This document shows positions 37,573 to 46,245 of a stretch of 64,000 bases of DNA, piece by piece. A program made the translations under genes and the position numbers. Where the stretch lies: positions 24,010-88,009 of the forward strand of contig JAYZKL010000018.1 of the NCBI GenBank assembly GCA_036163455.1. The letters are read 5' to 3'. A model generated the notes under the pieces. The model ran no database searches and was not told the DNA's origin. It was given only the letters and a program-made list of their open reading frames with translations. This DNA is from GCA-2701705 sp036163455 (lineage in GTDB: Bacteria > Pseudomonadota > Gammaproteobacteria > GCA-002705445 > GCA-002716945). How positions within the stretch are numbered: the first letter of the stretch is position 1; every line of letters starts with the position of its first letter.

Positions 37573-38436
37573 CTATTTTCTAGTTGACGGACCATTGGCC
37601 TCCAAACCATTACTAATAAATGTCATATAATATTCTAGATTTTTATATTCTTCACTTTGAGCTCTATATGGCTTGGCTCTGATTTGATTAAGGCATTGGG
37701 CAAATCTTTCATGCAAGGTAACCATTCTACCGGTATTAGTTCTATATGCAGGAAAGTGTGTAGGGTGACCAATTGCTGGACTTGTAATATCAGCGCGTAA
37801 CGTAACACCTGTCTGCCACACATGGCAGTCAGCGCAGGAAAAGTTTAACTGACCTTTTTTAGTGAAGTATAATTTTTTTCCTTGTTCATAAGCATCTAAT
37901 GCATCCATATTATTAGGTATTTCAATATCAAATACTTTTCCTCTTGATGTATATGCCATGTAAGCAGAGATATCACCCATATCACCACCTTTATAATAAC
38001 TAAGTGGTTTCTCGCCGTTATTTTTTCTACAGTTATTAATAGCTAATTCTAAAGTAATGATTTCGCCTTTATCTTCATCATAGTATGGGTAATTTTGTCT
38101 TATACCTATACCTTCATTTTTAAAACAAGAAGAATAAGTATTTCCATTTTTAAAAGGAGTATTAAAAAGTTTCTCTCCATTTTCAACATTAATTTCATAA
38201 GGAGGAAAGTCTTCTATAGATTCCCATTGTTCTCTTAGCCCAGCATCTATTGCATAAGCACCATTATTGTAGTCTTTAAAAGGTGTGTTGGGAAAACGAT
38301 TATTAAAATATTCTCTAATCTCAGCTAAATCTTCTTCAGGAGAAGCATAGACTGGTATATTAATTGAAAAAAAACAAACGATTAATAGAAATAAAAATTT
38401 TTTAAAAATTAAGATGATTTTATTTCCTATGATCAT
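37573..38436 (-). CDS. soxA: Thiosulfate-oxidising cytochrome subunit SoxA
   Basis: Periplasmic catalytic subunit of SoxAX, which couples thiosulfate to the cysteine of SoxY. A signal peptide ends near VYASP (residue 32). The active-site haem motif is CADCH at residues 201-205, and the cysteine thiolate ligand is Cys248 in RFAQCLNQI. Only one CxxCH is present; Cys104 and Cys136 could form the disulfide that replaces the first haem in monohaem SoxA. Length 287 residues. It overlaps soxZ by 4 bases. Confidence 0.94.
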   Translation of the reverse strand: MIIGNKIILIFKKFLFLLIVCFFSINIPVYASPEEDLAEIREYFNNRFPNTPFKDYNNGAYAIDAGLREQWESIEDFPPYEINVENGEKLFNTPFKNGNTYSSCFKNEGIGIRQNYPYYDEDKGEIITLELAINNCRKNNGEKPLSYYKGGDMGDISAYMAYTSRGKVFDIEIPNNMDALDAYEQGKKLYFTKKGQLNFSCADCHVWQTGVTLRADITSPAIGHPTHFPAYRTNTGRMVTLHERFAQCLNQIRAKPYRAQSEEYKNLEYYMTFISNGLEANGPSTRK

Positions 38437-38741
38437 TTAACGGTCGCTGTTTTCGAATCTTTATTACCTTTATTATCTACCCAAAGTAGTTCTACTTTAT
38501 CGCCTTTGGCACCTTTATAACTACAGGTTACGTATGGGTTTTTAGAAACTGCAGGTCCCCAATAAACTGTGATAACTTCTTTTCCATTAGCTGTTGCAAG
38601 TATTTCTTGTATATAGTGAGGTGGTATTACATCACCAGTTTTTTTATTTTTTCTTAGACCTGTTTCCATAGGGTGTTTGATAAGTGCCTTTACGGTAACC
38701 GATCCATTATTTTCTCTTGCTCTAATTTTTATAGTACTCAT
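38433..38741 (-). CDS. soxZ: Sulfur carrier complex subunit SoxZ
   Basis: 102-residue immunoglobulin-like partner of SoxY in the periplasmic SoxYZ sulfur carrier. The pattern STIKIRARENNGSVTVKALI, the KHPMETGLRK segment and the IPPHYIQEI stretch are typical. It has no signal peptide, as expected, since SoxZ is exported with SoxY. It lies between soxY (15 bases upstream) and soxA (4-base overlap). Confidence 0.95.
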   Translation of the reverse strand: MSTIKIRARENNGSVTVKALIKHPMETGLRKNKKTGDVIPPHYIQEILATANGKEVITVYWGPAVSKNPYVTCSYKGAKGDKVELLWVDNKGNKDSKTATVK

Positions 38742-38756
38742 AGTAATTTTCCTCTG

Positions 38757-39221
38757 TTAACCACCACATCCACCAATTGTGACCTGAACCTCTTGAGATG
38801 CTGTATAAATTTTACCATCACTTTTAACAGCAGCCATTACTTTTGTAGTTTTTCCCATTTTGAGCCTTGTTCCAATTTTAGGTTCAGAAAGAGAGGTTAG
38901 TTTATAGCCACTAGATAGCGGTTGTGGATTTTCTTCAACGAAAATCATAATCGATTCAACATTTTTCAAGTTTGCTTTTACATTAATTGGCACAATAGCG
39001 CCATTCTCAGCTATTTTAGGCGCTTTTAATTCTACTTTAGTTGATTCAACTCTACTAGTTCCACCATAAATAGTTTCTAATGCGCCTGATAAATCTTTTT
39101 TGTCAAATGCTGCTTTAGGCCATGCGGCATAGAGATTCTTTGGTGTAAGTAAAATACCAGCAGATGTTCCTATGACAGCCGTCGTAAGTAATGTTTTTTT
39201 TAAAAAATTTCTTCTATTCAT
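38757..39221 (-). CDS. soxY: Sulfur carrier protein SoxY
   Basis: Covalent carrier of the Sox pathway: thiosulfate and its oxidation intermediates hang on a C-terminal cysteine. The protein ends TIGGCGG, with Cys152 in the swinging arm. The N-terminus MNRRNFLKKTLLTTAVIG has the twin-arginine pattern, so export of the folded SoxYZ complex by Tat is expected. Length 154 residues, normal. It starts 9 bases after soxX. Confidence 0.96.
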   Translation of the reverse strand: MNRRNFLKKTLLTTAVIGTSAGILLTPKNLYAAWPKAAFDKKDLSGALETIYGGTSRVESTKVELKAPKIAENGAIVPINVKANLKNVESIMIFVEENPQPLSSGYKLTSLSEPKIGTRLKMGKTTKVMAAVKSDGKIYTASQEVQVTIGGCGG

Positions 39222-39230
39222 AATCGTTCC

Positions 39231-39566
39231 TCACAAAGTATAAAGATATTCTACTATCAAGTTTATTTCTTCTTTTGTTAGAATTCCATGCTTTCCAAAA
39301 GGTGGCATAAAAGTATGCGGATTACTTTTTGTTGCGTCCCAAATTTTGTTAAAAAGATCCTTTTTATTTGGAAATCTTGCTTTCATAGCCAATAATGGAG
39401 GTCCTGCATTCCCAGCTAATTCACCATCTTCAATTAGATGACAGGCTAGGCAATTACCTTTTTTTCTTTCAAAAGCCAGTTTTTTACCTTTTTTGATAGC
39501 GTCTGCATAAACATGAGAACTGATCCCTAAAAAAATAATTAACGATAGATATGTAAATATTTTCAT
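39231..39566 (-). CDS. soxX: Cytochrome c subunit SoxX
   Basis: Monohaem electron-accepting partner of SoxA. A signal peptide (about residues 1-21) precedes GKKLAFERKKGNCLACH with the haem attached at Cys39/Cys42 and His43. FMPPFGKHGIL supplies the probable methionine ligand. At 111 residues it is a short SoxX. It is the first gene of the leftward sox group. Confidence 0.93.
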   Translation of the reverse strand: MKIFTYLSLIIFLGISSHVYADAIKKGKKLAFERKKGNCLACHLIEDGELAGNAGPPLLAMKARFPNKKDLFNKIWDATKSNPHTFMPPFGKHGILTKEEINLIVEYLYTL

Positions 39567-39586
39567 ACTTTTTATTTATTAGCTAC

Positions 39587-39592
39587 ATTATA
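39587..39592 (-). promoter_or_regulatory. Likely -10 box of the sox operon
   Basis: Read leftward, TATAAT (extended as TACTATAAT) lies 20 bases before the soxX start. No clear -35 is seen 16-18 bases further upstream, only a T-rich run, so this may rely on an activator or an alternative sigma factor. The soxX-protease gap of 54 bases offers no better candidate. Confidence 0.35.
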
Positions 39593-39620
39593 GTACCGAT
39601 GAAGAGATAAAAAAACTACT

Positions 39621-41069
39621 TTAATTACATGTTTTTTCACCAAAAATTGGCTCTAGAGGTCTCTGATATTTGCAAATTATCTGACTCCTTTTTTTCTTCA
39701 ATACCCTTATTTCATTATTAGTAAGTTTTCTTGATTGTATACCATCGTTTAGAACCTGTACTGCTAATTTTAAGTTATCTAGTAAGAGGTGATATTCCGA
39801 AAGATATATTTTAGAATTGAAAGTATCTTTTTGAAGATTATACATTTTTGACATTAACCTGAGATAGTTTGGATTATATTTATTTGATTCTTCTATTTGC
39901 AGAAGAACATTTGATGCGTAATCAAGATTTAGATTATTTTGGATTAATATTTCTCCCAAATAAAATGAAATTGATGAGTTTAATGGATAAATTTTTCTTA
40001 AGTTTTCTAATACTTTTATAGATTCTTTATGATTATTGCTGTTATTTAATAATTGGGAGTAGAGTACAGCTAAATATACATTCTCTTTCTCTTTTTCATA
40101 ATAAGGTTGTAGAAGTTTTTTTGCAGTTTTATAGTCAGATTTTTTCATATATAAAAGAGATAGTTTATGTACATCATATAGGTTATCTTTTTTAGTAGAG
40201 TTAATGAGTGAACTAATATTTGTAGTTTCATTTACCTCGATAATATTTTTCACAAAAAGATAATCTTTAGTTAGTTTTTTTTTGTTATTAATTTTATAAG
40301 TGCTTCTAGATTTTATTCGAGCAATTCTATTTTCATAAAGTGGATGGGTGTAGAAATATGCAAATTGTGGGTTTAATGCCGACGTTGATGACTGCATAAT
40401 TTCAAAAAAATCTGCCATTTCAGCGACATCTAAATTTGATCTATTAAATAGTTCAACTGCAAATTCATCAGCTTCAATTTCATTAGACCTTATTAGATTG
40501 ATACTCATTTGTGCAGACATACCTAGGCCAGATTGCATTATAGCCATTCCTGCTTGAGGATTTCCTGAAAAAATACCGACTATCATACCAAGATAAGCTG
40601 GAAGTGAAGTCCTTGCAGTATTTGCAACCATTTCTGCGGCATGTCTTAATTTAACATGTGCAATTTCATGCGCTACTACTCCAGCAAGTTGCTGTTCATT
40701 TTCAGTTAAAGAAATAAGTCCAGAATTTAATCCTATATAACCACCGGGTAAAGCAAAAGCATTTACAGACTTTGATTTTGTAACAAAAAAAGTATAATTT
40801 CTTTGCGTATCTAAAGTATGACGAGTTAATTTATTACCCAAGTAACTTATATACGATTGTACAAGAGGGTCATTAACTATTAAATTATATTTCTGCAAAC
40901 TTCTATATGATGCAAAACCAATAATATTTTCTTCTTCAAGGGTTAATACATCGCCATAAGGGGTGCCAAGATTAGGAGCTGTATTTTCTTGTCCGTATGA
41001 AAAGTTCGAGGCGCAGAGTAAAGTTGTTAGTATTATAAATGACGGAACTCTCATAAAAAAATCTACCAT
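39621..41069 (-). CDS. bepA: BepA-like M48 metalloprotease with TPR repeats
   Basis: Periplasmic zinc protease of 482 residues. A signal peptide lies near residues 6-26 (cleavage after SYG). The catalytic motif HEIAH is at 134-138, with the third ligand glutamate in NEIEADEFA. The C-terminal half (about 280-480) is built of TPR-like helices. This layout matches BepA/YfgC, which works on outer-membrane proteins and LptD at the BAM complex. ATG 41054 is an alternative start that removes five residues. The link to the neighbouring sox genes is probably only positional. Confidence 0.88.
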   Translation of the reverse strand: MVDFFMRVPSFIILTTLLCASNFSYGQENTAPNLGTPYGDVLTLEEENIIGFASYRSLQKYNLIVNDPLVQSYISYLGNKLTRHTLDTQRNYTFFVTKSKSVNAFALPGGYIGLNSGLISLTENEQQLAGVVAHEIAHVKLRHAAEMVANTARTSLPAYLGMIVGIFSGNPQAGMAIMQSGLGMSAQMSINLIRSNEIEADEFAVELFNRSNLDVAEMADFFEIMQSSTSALNPQFAYFYTHPLYENRIARIKSRSTYKINNKKKLTKDYLFVKNIIEVNETTNISSLINSTKKDNLYDVHKLSLLYMKKSDYKTAKKLLQPYYEKEKENVYLAVLYSQLLNNSNNHKESIKVLENLRKIYPLNSSISFYLGEILIQNNLNLDYASNVLLQIEESNKYNPNYLRLMSKMYNLQKDTFNSKIYLSEYHLLLDNLKLAVQVLNDGIQSRKLTNNEIRVLKKKRSQIICKYQRPLEPIFGEKTCN

Positions 41070-41148
41070 AGATAACTATATTAATATTTATAAATGTATT
41101 AATATATGCACATAACTTGATGATATTATAACTTATTTGAGGTTTAAA

Positions 41149-41379
41149 ATGAGTAATTATGATAAAGAACTTGATACAAGTGGCCTTAATTGCCCCTTAC
41201 CAATAATTAAAGCAAAAAAAGAAATAAATTTGATGGATTCTGGGCAAACACTACATGTTATTTCTACCGATCCAGGAGCTGTTCAAGATTTTGAGTCATT
41301 TGCTAAACAAACAGGCAATCAACTTGTGGAGAGTAGTGAAAAGGATAACAAATTCTATTTTCTTCTAAAAAAAGCTTAA
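41149..41379 (+). CDS. tusA: TusA-family sulfur carrier protein
   Basis: 76-residue persulfide carrier with the CPxP motif as Cys15-Pro-Leu-Pro18 (SGLNCPLPIIKAKK). I start at ATG 41149, which has GAGG six bases upstream; an in-frame TTG at 41137 would overlap that ribosome-binding site. TusA proteins move sulfur for tRNA thiolation and molybdenum cofactor, and in sulfur oxidisers also feed Dsr/Hdr pathways. Being close to soxXYZA makes the dissimilatory role plausible but not proven. Confidence 0.92.
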   Translation: MSNYDKELDTSGLNCPLPIIKAKKEINLMDSGQTLHVISTDPGAVQDFESFAKQTGNQLVESSEKDNKFYFLLKKA

Positions 41380-41386
41380 GTAGTCT

Positions 41387-42019
41387 GTGAAATTTAAAAT
41401 CGATAAACTATTAACTATAATAGGTGTAATTTCTCTATCCTTATTAGTTTTTACACTATATCTAATTTTTCAAATTTCTAACCCAATATTGTCTAAACAT
41501 ATTGAACAATATGATGCGATTGTAATACTTTCTGGAAATCCAGTTAGAGCTGAATATGGAAGCAAATTATTTTCTGAGGGAAAATCAAAAAAAATATTTC
41601 TAAGCAAAGAAAAAGCAGTAATTAAAAATTACTTAAACAAGGACGATGATTTAATGACATATGAATTATATGTAAAGATTTTAAAAAACAACAATATACC
41701 AAAAGATTCTATTAGTCTTTTTGGTGAAAATAACAAAAGCACATATGATGAGGCTGAATCCTTGTCTTTTGAACTTGATGATAGTATCAATTCTTTACTT
41801 ATAGTTACTGACAAATATCATATATATCGATCCAATTTAATTTTTAAAAAACTTCTTCCGCAAAAAAAAATTAATTTTATTTTTTCAGAAACAAATCAAA
41901 AAAAAACACAATGGTGGAAAGACAAATATTCTATCCAGATAATTTTATTGGAAACTTTTAAAACAATGCTTTTTTATTTTTTTGGGAGTTTTGATAATTA
42001 TTTGTCTATTGCTGAATAG
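41387..42019 (+). CDS. DUF218 (YdcF/ElyC-like) membrane protein
   Basis: 210 residues from GTG 41387. One N-terminal membrane segment (about 9-31) is followed by a DUF218 domain: YDAIVILSGNPVRAEYG, then STYDEAESLS, then LLIVTDKYHIYRSNLIF. Family members include YdcF and ElyC (envelope assembly), with no established reaction. The domain is short and somewhat degenerate. It follows tusA by 7 bases and so may be in its operon. Confidence 0.72.
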   Translation: MKFKIDKLLTIIGVISLSLLVFTLYLIFQISNPILSKHIEQYDAIVILSGNPVRAEYGSKLFSEGKSKKIFLSKEKAVIKNYLNKDDDLMTYELYVKILKNNNIPKDSISLFGENNKSTYDEAESLSFELDDSINSLLIVTDKYHIYRSNLIFKKLLPQKKINFIFSETNQKKTQWWKDKYSIQIILLETFKTMLFYFFGSFDNYLSIAE

Positions 42020-42022
42020 CGA

Positions 42023-42036
42023 ATTTTGATCAAAAT
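42023..42036. repeat. 14-bp perfect palindrome upstream of ilvB
   Basis: ATTTTGATCAAAAT is a perfect inverted repeat in the 85-base gap before ilvB. It is flanked by two direct copies of GCTGAATAG (42011-42019, the end of the previous gene, and 42052-42060). It could be an operator, but no known regulator site is recognised. Confidence 0.35.
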
Positions 42037-42060
42037 CTCTATATAACTAATGCTGAATAG

Positions 42061-42108
42061 ATGAAAAAGATGTATTATGTATCAGGAATAATTGGAGTTA
42101 TGTTGTGA
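42061..42108 (+). promoter_or_regulatory. Possible leader ORF coupled to ilvB
   Basis: A 15-codon frame MKKMYYVSGIIGVML ends in TGA that overlaps the ilvB GTG start (GTGA). It holds GTA, ATA, ATT, GTT and TTG codons, which is suggestive ahead of a branched-chain amino acid gene. No terminator hairpin follows, so classical attenuation is unlikely. Its own start has no clear ribosome-binding site. Confidence 0.25.
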
Positions 42109-43832
42109 AATTAAGTGGATCTGAGATTATCATTGAATGCCTAAAAAAAGAGGGTGTAGAATTTATTTTCGGTTATCCTGGTGGCGCTGTCTTGCATATA
42201 TATGATGCATTGTTTAAGGATAAGAAATTAAAACATATACTTGTTAGACATGAACAGGGTGCAACTCATGCTGCAGATGGTTATGCTCGTGCATGCGGTA
42301 AACCTGGCGTGGTGCTTGTTACATCTGGTCCCGGAATTACAAACTGTGTAACTGGATTAGCTACAGCTCATATGGACTCTATTCCACTTATTGTTATCTC
42401 AGGACAAGTATCTAGAGAATATGTTGGAAGCGATGCTTTCCAAGAGGCTGATGCAACAGGAATTACGAGACCTGTTACAAAACATAATTTTTTAATCGAT
42501 ACCAGAGAATCTATATCTGAGGTATTTAAAAAGGCATTTATGATTGCTACAACAGGGAGACCTGGGCCTGTACTTATTGATGTTCCAAAAGACTTAACTG
42601 ATCCTAAAGTTAAAATACCTTTTGAATACCCAAAAAAAATTAAACTTAGATCATACAGTCCTGCTAAAAATAGAAATAAAGATAAAATTGATGAAGCTGC
42701 ACGGTTAATTTGTAGCGCAAACAAACCAATGATTTATACTGGTGGTGGAATAATCTTAGGGAAAGCTCACAATCAACTTAAGACACTAGTAAAAAAATTA
42801 AAATTTCCAATTACAAATACATTGATGGGTCTTGGCGGCTACCCTGGGTCTGATGAAAACTTTCTTGGTATGCTTGGTATGCATGGAACTTATGAAGCTA
42901 ATATGGCAATGCATGAGTGCGATGTGTTGCTTGCTGTGGGCGCAAGATTTGATGATCGTGTAACTGGCGATACTTCAAAATTTTGTCCTTCTGCAAAAAT
43001 CATTCATATTGACGTTGACCCCTCATCCATTTCTAAAATAATAGAAGTTGATTTATCTTTAGTTGGTGAAACTTCTAAAGTTCTTAATGATTTGAATAAA
43101 GCTGTAGATACACATAAGAAAGATATAAAAACAAATAAAATAAAAAATTGGTGGAAACAAATTAATAAATGGAAACAAAAAGAATGTCTCCGTTATAAAA
43201 AATCAAATAAAACAATTAAGCCGCAGTTGGTAATCGAAAAATTATATGAATTAACAAAAGGAAATGCATTTATTACTTCTGACGTAGGTCAACACCAAAT
43301 GTGGGCAGCACAATATTATAAATTTGACAAACCAAATAGATGGATAAATTCTGGAGGGCTTGGAACAATGGGGTTTGGATTGCCTGCTGCGATGGGAGTG
43401 CAGTTTGCTCATCCTAAATCAGATGTAGTTTGTGTTACTGGAGAGGCAAGTATATTAATGTGTATTCAAGAATTATCTACATGTCTCCAATATCGATTAC
43501 CATTAAAGATTGTTAATTTAAACAATAGGTATATGGGCATGGTAAGACAATGGCAGGAATTTTTTTATGAAGGCAGGTATGCAATGTCATATATGGATGC
43601 TTTGCCTGATTTTGCTAAACTAGCAAATAGTTTTGGTCATGAGGGTGTTACCATTGAACAACCTAAAGATTTAGAGCCAATGATGAAAGAAGCATTAAGC
43701 AAAAAAGATAAATTGGTTTTTATTGACGTCATCACAGATCAAGCAGAAAATGTTTATCCGATGATACAAAGCGGAAAGGGTCATCATGAAATGCATCTTT
43801 CTCCAACCAGCAGTGATACGGAGTTAGCTTAA
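42105..43832 (+). CDS. ilvB: Acetolactate synthase large subunit
   Basis: Thiamine-diphosphate enzyme that makes acetolactate or acetohydroxybutyrate for valine, leucine and isoleucine. GYPGGAVLHIYDAL at the N-terminus contains no obvious change; the conserved glutamate for ThDP activation is in VRHEQGATHAADGYAR. The ThDP/Mg motif reads GEAS...NLNN where the textbook form is GDGS...NN, a variant that I believe also occurs in other proteobacterial enzymes. Translation starts at GTG 42105, with GGAG seven bases upstream. Length 575 residues. The small subunit gene follows after 2 bases. Confidence 0.95.
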   Translation: MKLSGSEIIIECLKKEGVEFIFGYPGGAVLHIYDALFKDKKLKHILVRHEQGATHAADGYARACGKPGVVLVTSGPGITNCVTGLATAHMDSIPLIVISGQVSREYVGSDAFQEADATGITRPVTKHNFLIDTRESISEVFKKAFMIATTGRPGPVLIDVPKDLTDPKVKIPFEYPKKIKLRSYSPAKNRNKDKIDEAARLICSANKPMIYTGGGIILGKAHNQLKTLVKKLKFPITNTLMGLGGYPGSDENFLGMLGMHGTYEANMAMHECDVLLAVGARFDDRVTGDTSKFCPSAKIIHIDVDPSSISKIIEVDLSLVGETSKVLNDLNKAVDTHKKDIKTNKIKNWWKQINKWKQKECLRYKKSNKTIKPQLVIEKLYELTKGNAFITSDVGQHQMWAAQYYKFDKPNRWINSGGLGTMGFGLPAAMGVQFAHPKSDVVCVTGEASILMCIQELSTCLQYRLPLKIVNLNNRYMGMVRQWQEFFYEGRYAMSYMDALPDFAKLANSFGHEGVTIEQPKDLEPMMKEALSKKDKLVFIDVITDQAENVYPMIQSGKGHHEMHLSPTSSDTELA

Positions 43833-43834
43833 TC

Positions 43835-44341
43835 ATGGAACAGAAGAGACATATTATATCTTTATTAGTAGAAAATGAGTTTGGATCTTTGTCTCAAATA
43901 GCTGGATTATTTTCTGCCCGAGGATACAATATAGATTGTTTAAACGTAGCACCAACAAACGATGAGTCTATCTCTCGGATGACTATAGTGACCTTTTGCA
44001 GTGATCAGAAAATACTACAACTAATGAAACTTTTAGAAAAATTAGTAGATGTAGTTAATGTAAAAGATCTTACAGAAGAAACACATATAGAGAGAGAAAT
44101 GTTGCTAATGAAACTAAAATGTAATAAAGGACAAAGAAATGAATTAAAAAGGCTAACTGATATATTTCGAGCAAGGATAATTGATGTTAGTGATACTACT
44201 TATACTATCGAATTAACTGGTGTAGCAGAAAAAATAATAGCTTTTATGAATTCACTTGGTAAGATAAAAATTGTAGAAATGGTTAGATCCGGAGCCTTAG
44301 GCATAAGCAGAGGTGCAGAGGGTCTGCAGAGTAAAGAGTAA
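43835..44341 (+). CDS. ilvH: Acetolactate synthase small (regulatory) subunit
   Basis: 168-residue regulatory subunit with an N-terminal ACT domain (about 5-75; HIISLLVENEFGSLSQIAGLFSARGYNI) that binds valine for feedback inhibition in the family. A second alpha/beta domain follows. The length matches E. coli IlvH/IlvN-type long form (163). It lies between ilvB and ilvC. Confidence 0.95.
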   Translation: MEQKRHIISLLVENEFGSLSQIAGLFSARGYNIDCLNVAPTNDESISRMTIVTFCSDQKILQLMKLLEKLVDVVNVKDLTEETHIEREMLLMKLKCNKGQRNELKRLTDIFRARIIDVSDTTYTIELTGVAEKIIAFMNSLGKIKIVEMVRSGALGISRGAEGLQSKE

Positions 44342-44345
44342 TAAA

Positions 44346-45365
44346 ATGAAAGTATATTATGATGAAAATGCTGACTTATCTATAATTAGGAATTTAAAAG
44401 TTTCTATAATTGGGTATGGATCACAAGGGCACGCTCATGCAAATAATCTCAAAGAATCTGGCGTTGAAGTATGTGTTGGGCTGCGTGAAAATTCTAAGAG
44501 TGCACAAAGAGCGCAGGATGCCGGAATAAATGTTGTTGATATAGTAACAGCATCATCAAGTGCTGATCTCTTAATGATTCTTGCCCCTGATGAATATCAA
44601 GCAGACCTTTATAAAGAATCTATCGAACCACATATAAAGAAAAACACAACACTTGCTTTTGCGCATGGATTTAATATACATTTTGACCAAATCAAACCTA
44701 CAGCCGAGCATGATGTAATTATGATTGCTCCAAAAAGCCCAGGTCATTTAGTAAGATCTACATTTTTACAAGGGAAAGGCGTGCCGACGCTTATTGCAAT
44801 AAACAATAATCATTCTGGTAATGCAAAAAATGTTGCATTATCTTATGCATCAGCGATTGGAGGTGGTAGAGCCGGTATTATTGAAACTACATTTAAAGAA
44901 GAAACCGAGACAGATTTATTTGGTGAACAAAGTGTATTATGTGGAGGAGTAACCGCGCTTATTAGAGCTGGTTTTGAAACACTTGTTGAAGCTGGATATG
45001 CGCCTGAGATGGCATATTTTGAATGTTTAAATGAACTCAAACTCATAGTTGATTTAATGTATGAAGGAGGGATGACAGAAATGAGATATTCAATATCGAA
45101 TACTGCAGAATATGGAGATTTAACTAGAGGCCCTTTTTTAATAGATGATCATGTAAAAGATAAGATGAAAGTTATACTTAAGGATGTGCAAAATGGTAAA
45201 TTTGCAAAAGAATTTGTAAATGAAATAAAGAATAATAAATCCAAAGAGTTTGACCGGCTTAGAGAAGAAGGTTCAAAACATTTAATTGAGAAAACCGGTA
45301 AAGAATTAAGAGATATGATGTCTTGGATGAAAGATAGTAAATTAGTTGATGAGGAAATAAAATAA
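44346..45365 (+). CDS. ilvC: Ketol-acid reductoisomerase
   Basis: Isomerises and reduces acetolactate to dihydroxyisovalerate. I start at ATG 44346; an earlier in-frame start at 44313 lies inside ilvH. That gives 339 residues, the short class I form, unlike the long E. coli IlvC. The Rossmann motif GYGSQGHAHANNL and the following RENSKSAQ fit NADPH use. Metal-binding acids lie in EETETDLFGEQ and further on in the knotted C-terminal domain. Its stop shares bases with the pssA ATG (TAATG). Confidence 0.96.
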   Translation: MKVYYDENADLSIIRNLKVSIIGYGSQGHAHANNLKESGVEVCVGLRENSKSAQRAQDAGINVVDIVTASSSADLLMILAPDEYQADLYKESIEPHIKKNTTLAFAHGFNIHFDQIKPTAEHDVIMIAPKSPGHLVRSTFLQGKGVPTLIAINNNHSGNAKNVALSYASAIGGGRAGIIETTFKEETETDLFGEQSVLCGGVTALIRAGFETLVEAGYAPEMAYFECLNELKLIVDLMYEGGMTEMRYSISNTAEYGDLTRGPFLIDDHVKDKMKVILKDVQNGKFAKEFVNEIKNNKSKEFDRLREEGSKHLIEKTGKELRDMMSWMKDSKLVDEEIK

Positions 45366-46135
45366 TGACAGAAAAAAAACGATTATCTGGAGTATATTTA
45401 TTGCCAAATTTAATAACTACTGGCTCACTGTTTAGTGGATTTTATTCAATAATTTCGTCAATTAATGGAGATATAATAACTGCCATTTTTGCAATAATTG
45501 TTGCAATGATATTGGATGGGCTAGATGGAAGGGTTGCGAGACTCACAAAAACTCAGACATCCTTTGGAGCTCATTATGATAGCTTATCCGATATGATTTG
45601 TTTTGGAGTTGCTCCTGCTTTACTGATGTACACTTGGAGTTTATCTAATTTTAATACTTTTGGATGGCATTGGTCTAAAATTGCTTGGATTTCTTGTTTT
45701 ATTTATGTTGCAGCCGCAGCATTAAGACTTGCTAGGTTTAATTCAAAAATACAACTTCAGGATAAAAAATACTTTATTGGTTTAGCTAGTCCAGCCGCAG
45801 CAGCTGTAATAGTTTGCTATGCATGGTTAATAGAAAACTCATCTATAGCAGTGTTAGATGTAACCATTTTAAGTTTAATACTACTTTTAACATTATCTGT
45901 TCTAATGATAAGTAATATTACATATTACAGCTTCAAAGACATAGATATCAGGCATAAAGTCCCACATATAAGCCTTTTTTTAATTGTCCTTGGCTTATCA
46001 TTTGTATCTTTTGATCCGCCAAAGGTGTTGCTGTCTTTCTTCATTTTATATGCATTATCAGGTCCTATACTTCTGATTTTAAGAGTTATGAAAAAAAAGA
46101 ATATCAGGTCGGAGAAAAAACCAACTGGGACCTAA
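45365..46135 (+). CDS. pssA: CDP-diacylglycerol--serine O-phosphatidyltransferase
   Basis: Membrane enzyme that makes phosphatidylserine, the precursor of phosphatidylethanolamine. The CDP-alcohol phosphotransferase signature is complete: Asp54-Gly55, Ala58-Arg59, Gly68, Asp72 and Asp76. About seven hydrophobic segments follow, over 256 residues. This is the type II, membrane-embedded form rather than the E. coli peripheral one. The ilvC-pssA-leuA order is seen in other proteobacteria. Confidence 0.93.
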   Translation: MTEKKRLSGVYLLPNLITTGSLFSGFYSIISSINGDIITAIFAIIVAMILDGLDGRVARLTKTQTSFGAHYDSLSDMICFGVAPALLMYTWSLSNFNTFGWHWSKIAWISCFIYVAAAALRLARFNSKIQLQDKKYFIGLASPAAAAVIVCYAWLIENSSIAVLDVTILSLILLLTLSVLMISNITYYSFKDIDIRHKVPHISLFLIVLGLSFVSFDPPKVLLSFFILYALSGPILLILRVMKKKNIRSEKKPTGT

Positions 46136-46137
46136 TA

Positions 46138-46167
46138 TTGCTTGCAAAAAAATTTTTTTAATATAAA
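46138..46167 (+). promoter_or_regulatory. Possible leuA promoter
   Basis: TTGCTT (46138-46143) and TATAAA (46162-46167) are 18 bases apart in the 146-base gap after pssA. The spacer contains seven A followed by seven T (46146-46159), which would make curved DNA. Transcription would begin near 46174. The -35 match is only partial. Confidence 0.35.
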
Positions 46168-46176
46168 GTTTGTATT

Positions 46177-46245
46177 ATGTTAATTAGTATTTTTATACAT
46201 TCGAATTTTTTACTACAAACTCACCTGCTGAAGTTGTCTAAATAA
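46177..46245 (+). promoter_or_regulatory. Possible Leu-rich leader peptide upstream of leuA
   Basis: A 22-codon frame starting at ATG 46177 contains six leucines, including two pairs (LL...LLKL), using CTG twice although CTG is rare in this AT-rich DNA. The stop at 46243-46245 lies 36 bases before leuA. Inverted repeats surround it: AGTTTGTA (46168-46175) with TACAAACT (46214-46221), and a 7-bp stem near 46230-46251. No run of T follows, so attenuation by a standard terminator is not shown. Confidence 0.35.

Noticed and set aside
42368..42724. 118-codon open frame on the minus strand inside ilvB
   Set aside because: Shadow of the strongly conserved acetolactate synthase; no independent start signal.
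44313..44345. Upstream start for ilvC at 44313
   Set aside because: It lies inside ilvH; ATG 44346 gives the standard N-terminus and length.
46146..46159. A7T7 tract after pssA, considered as a terminator
   Set aside because: It has no GC-containing stem; it is better explained as the spacer of a possible leuA promoter.
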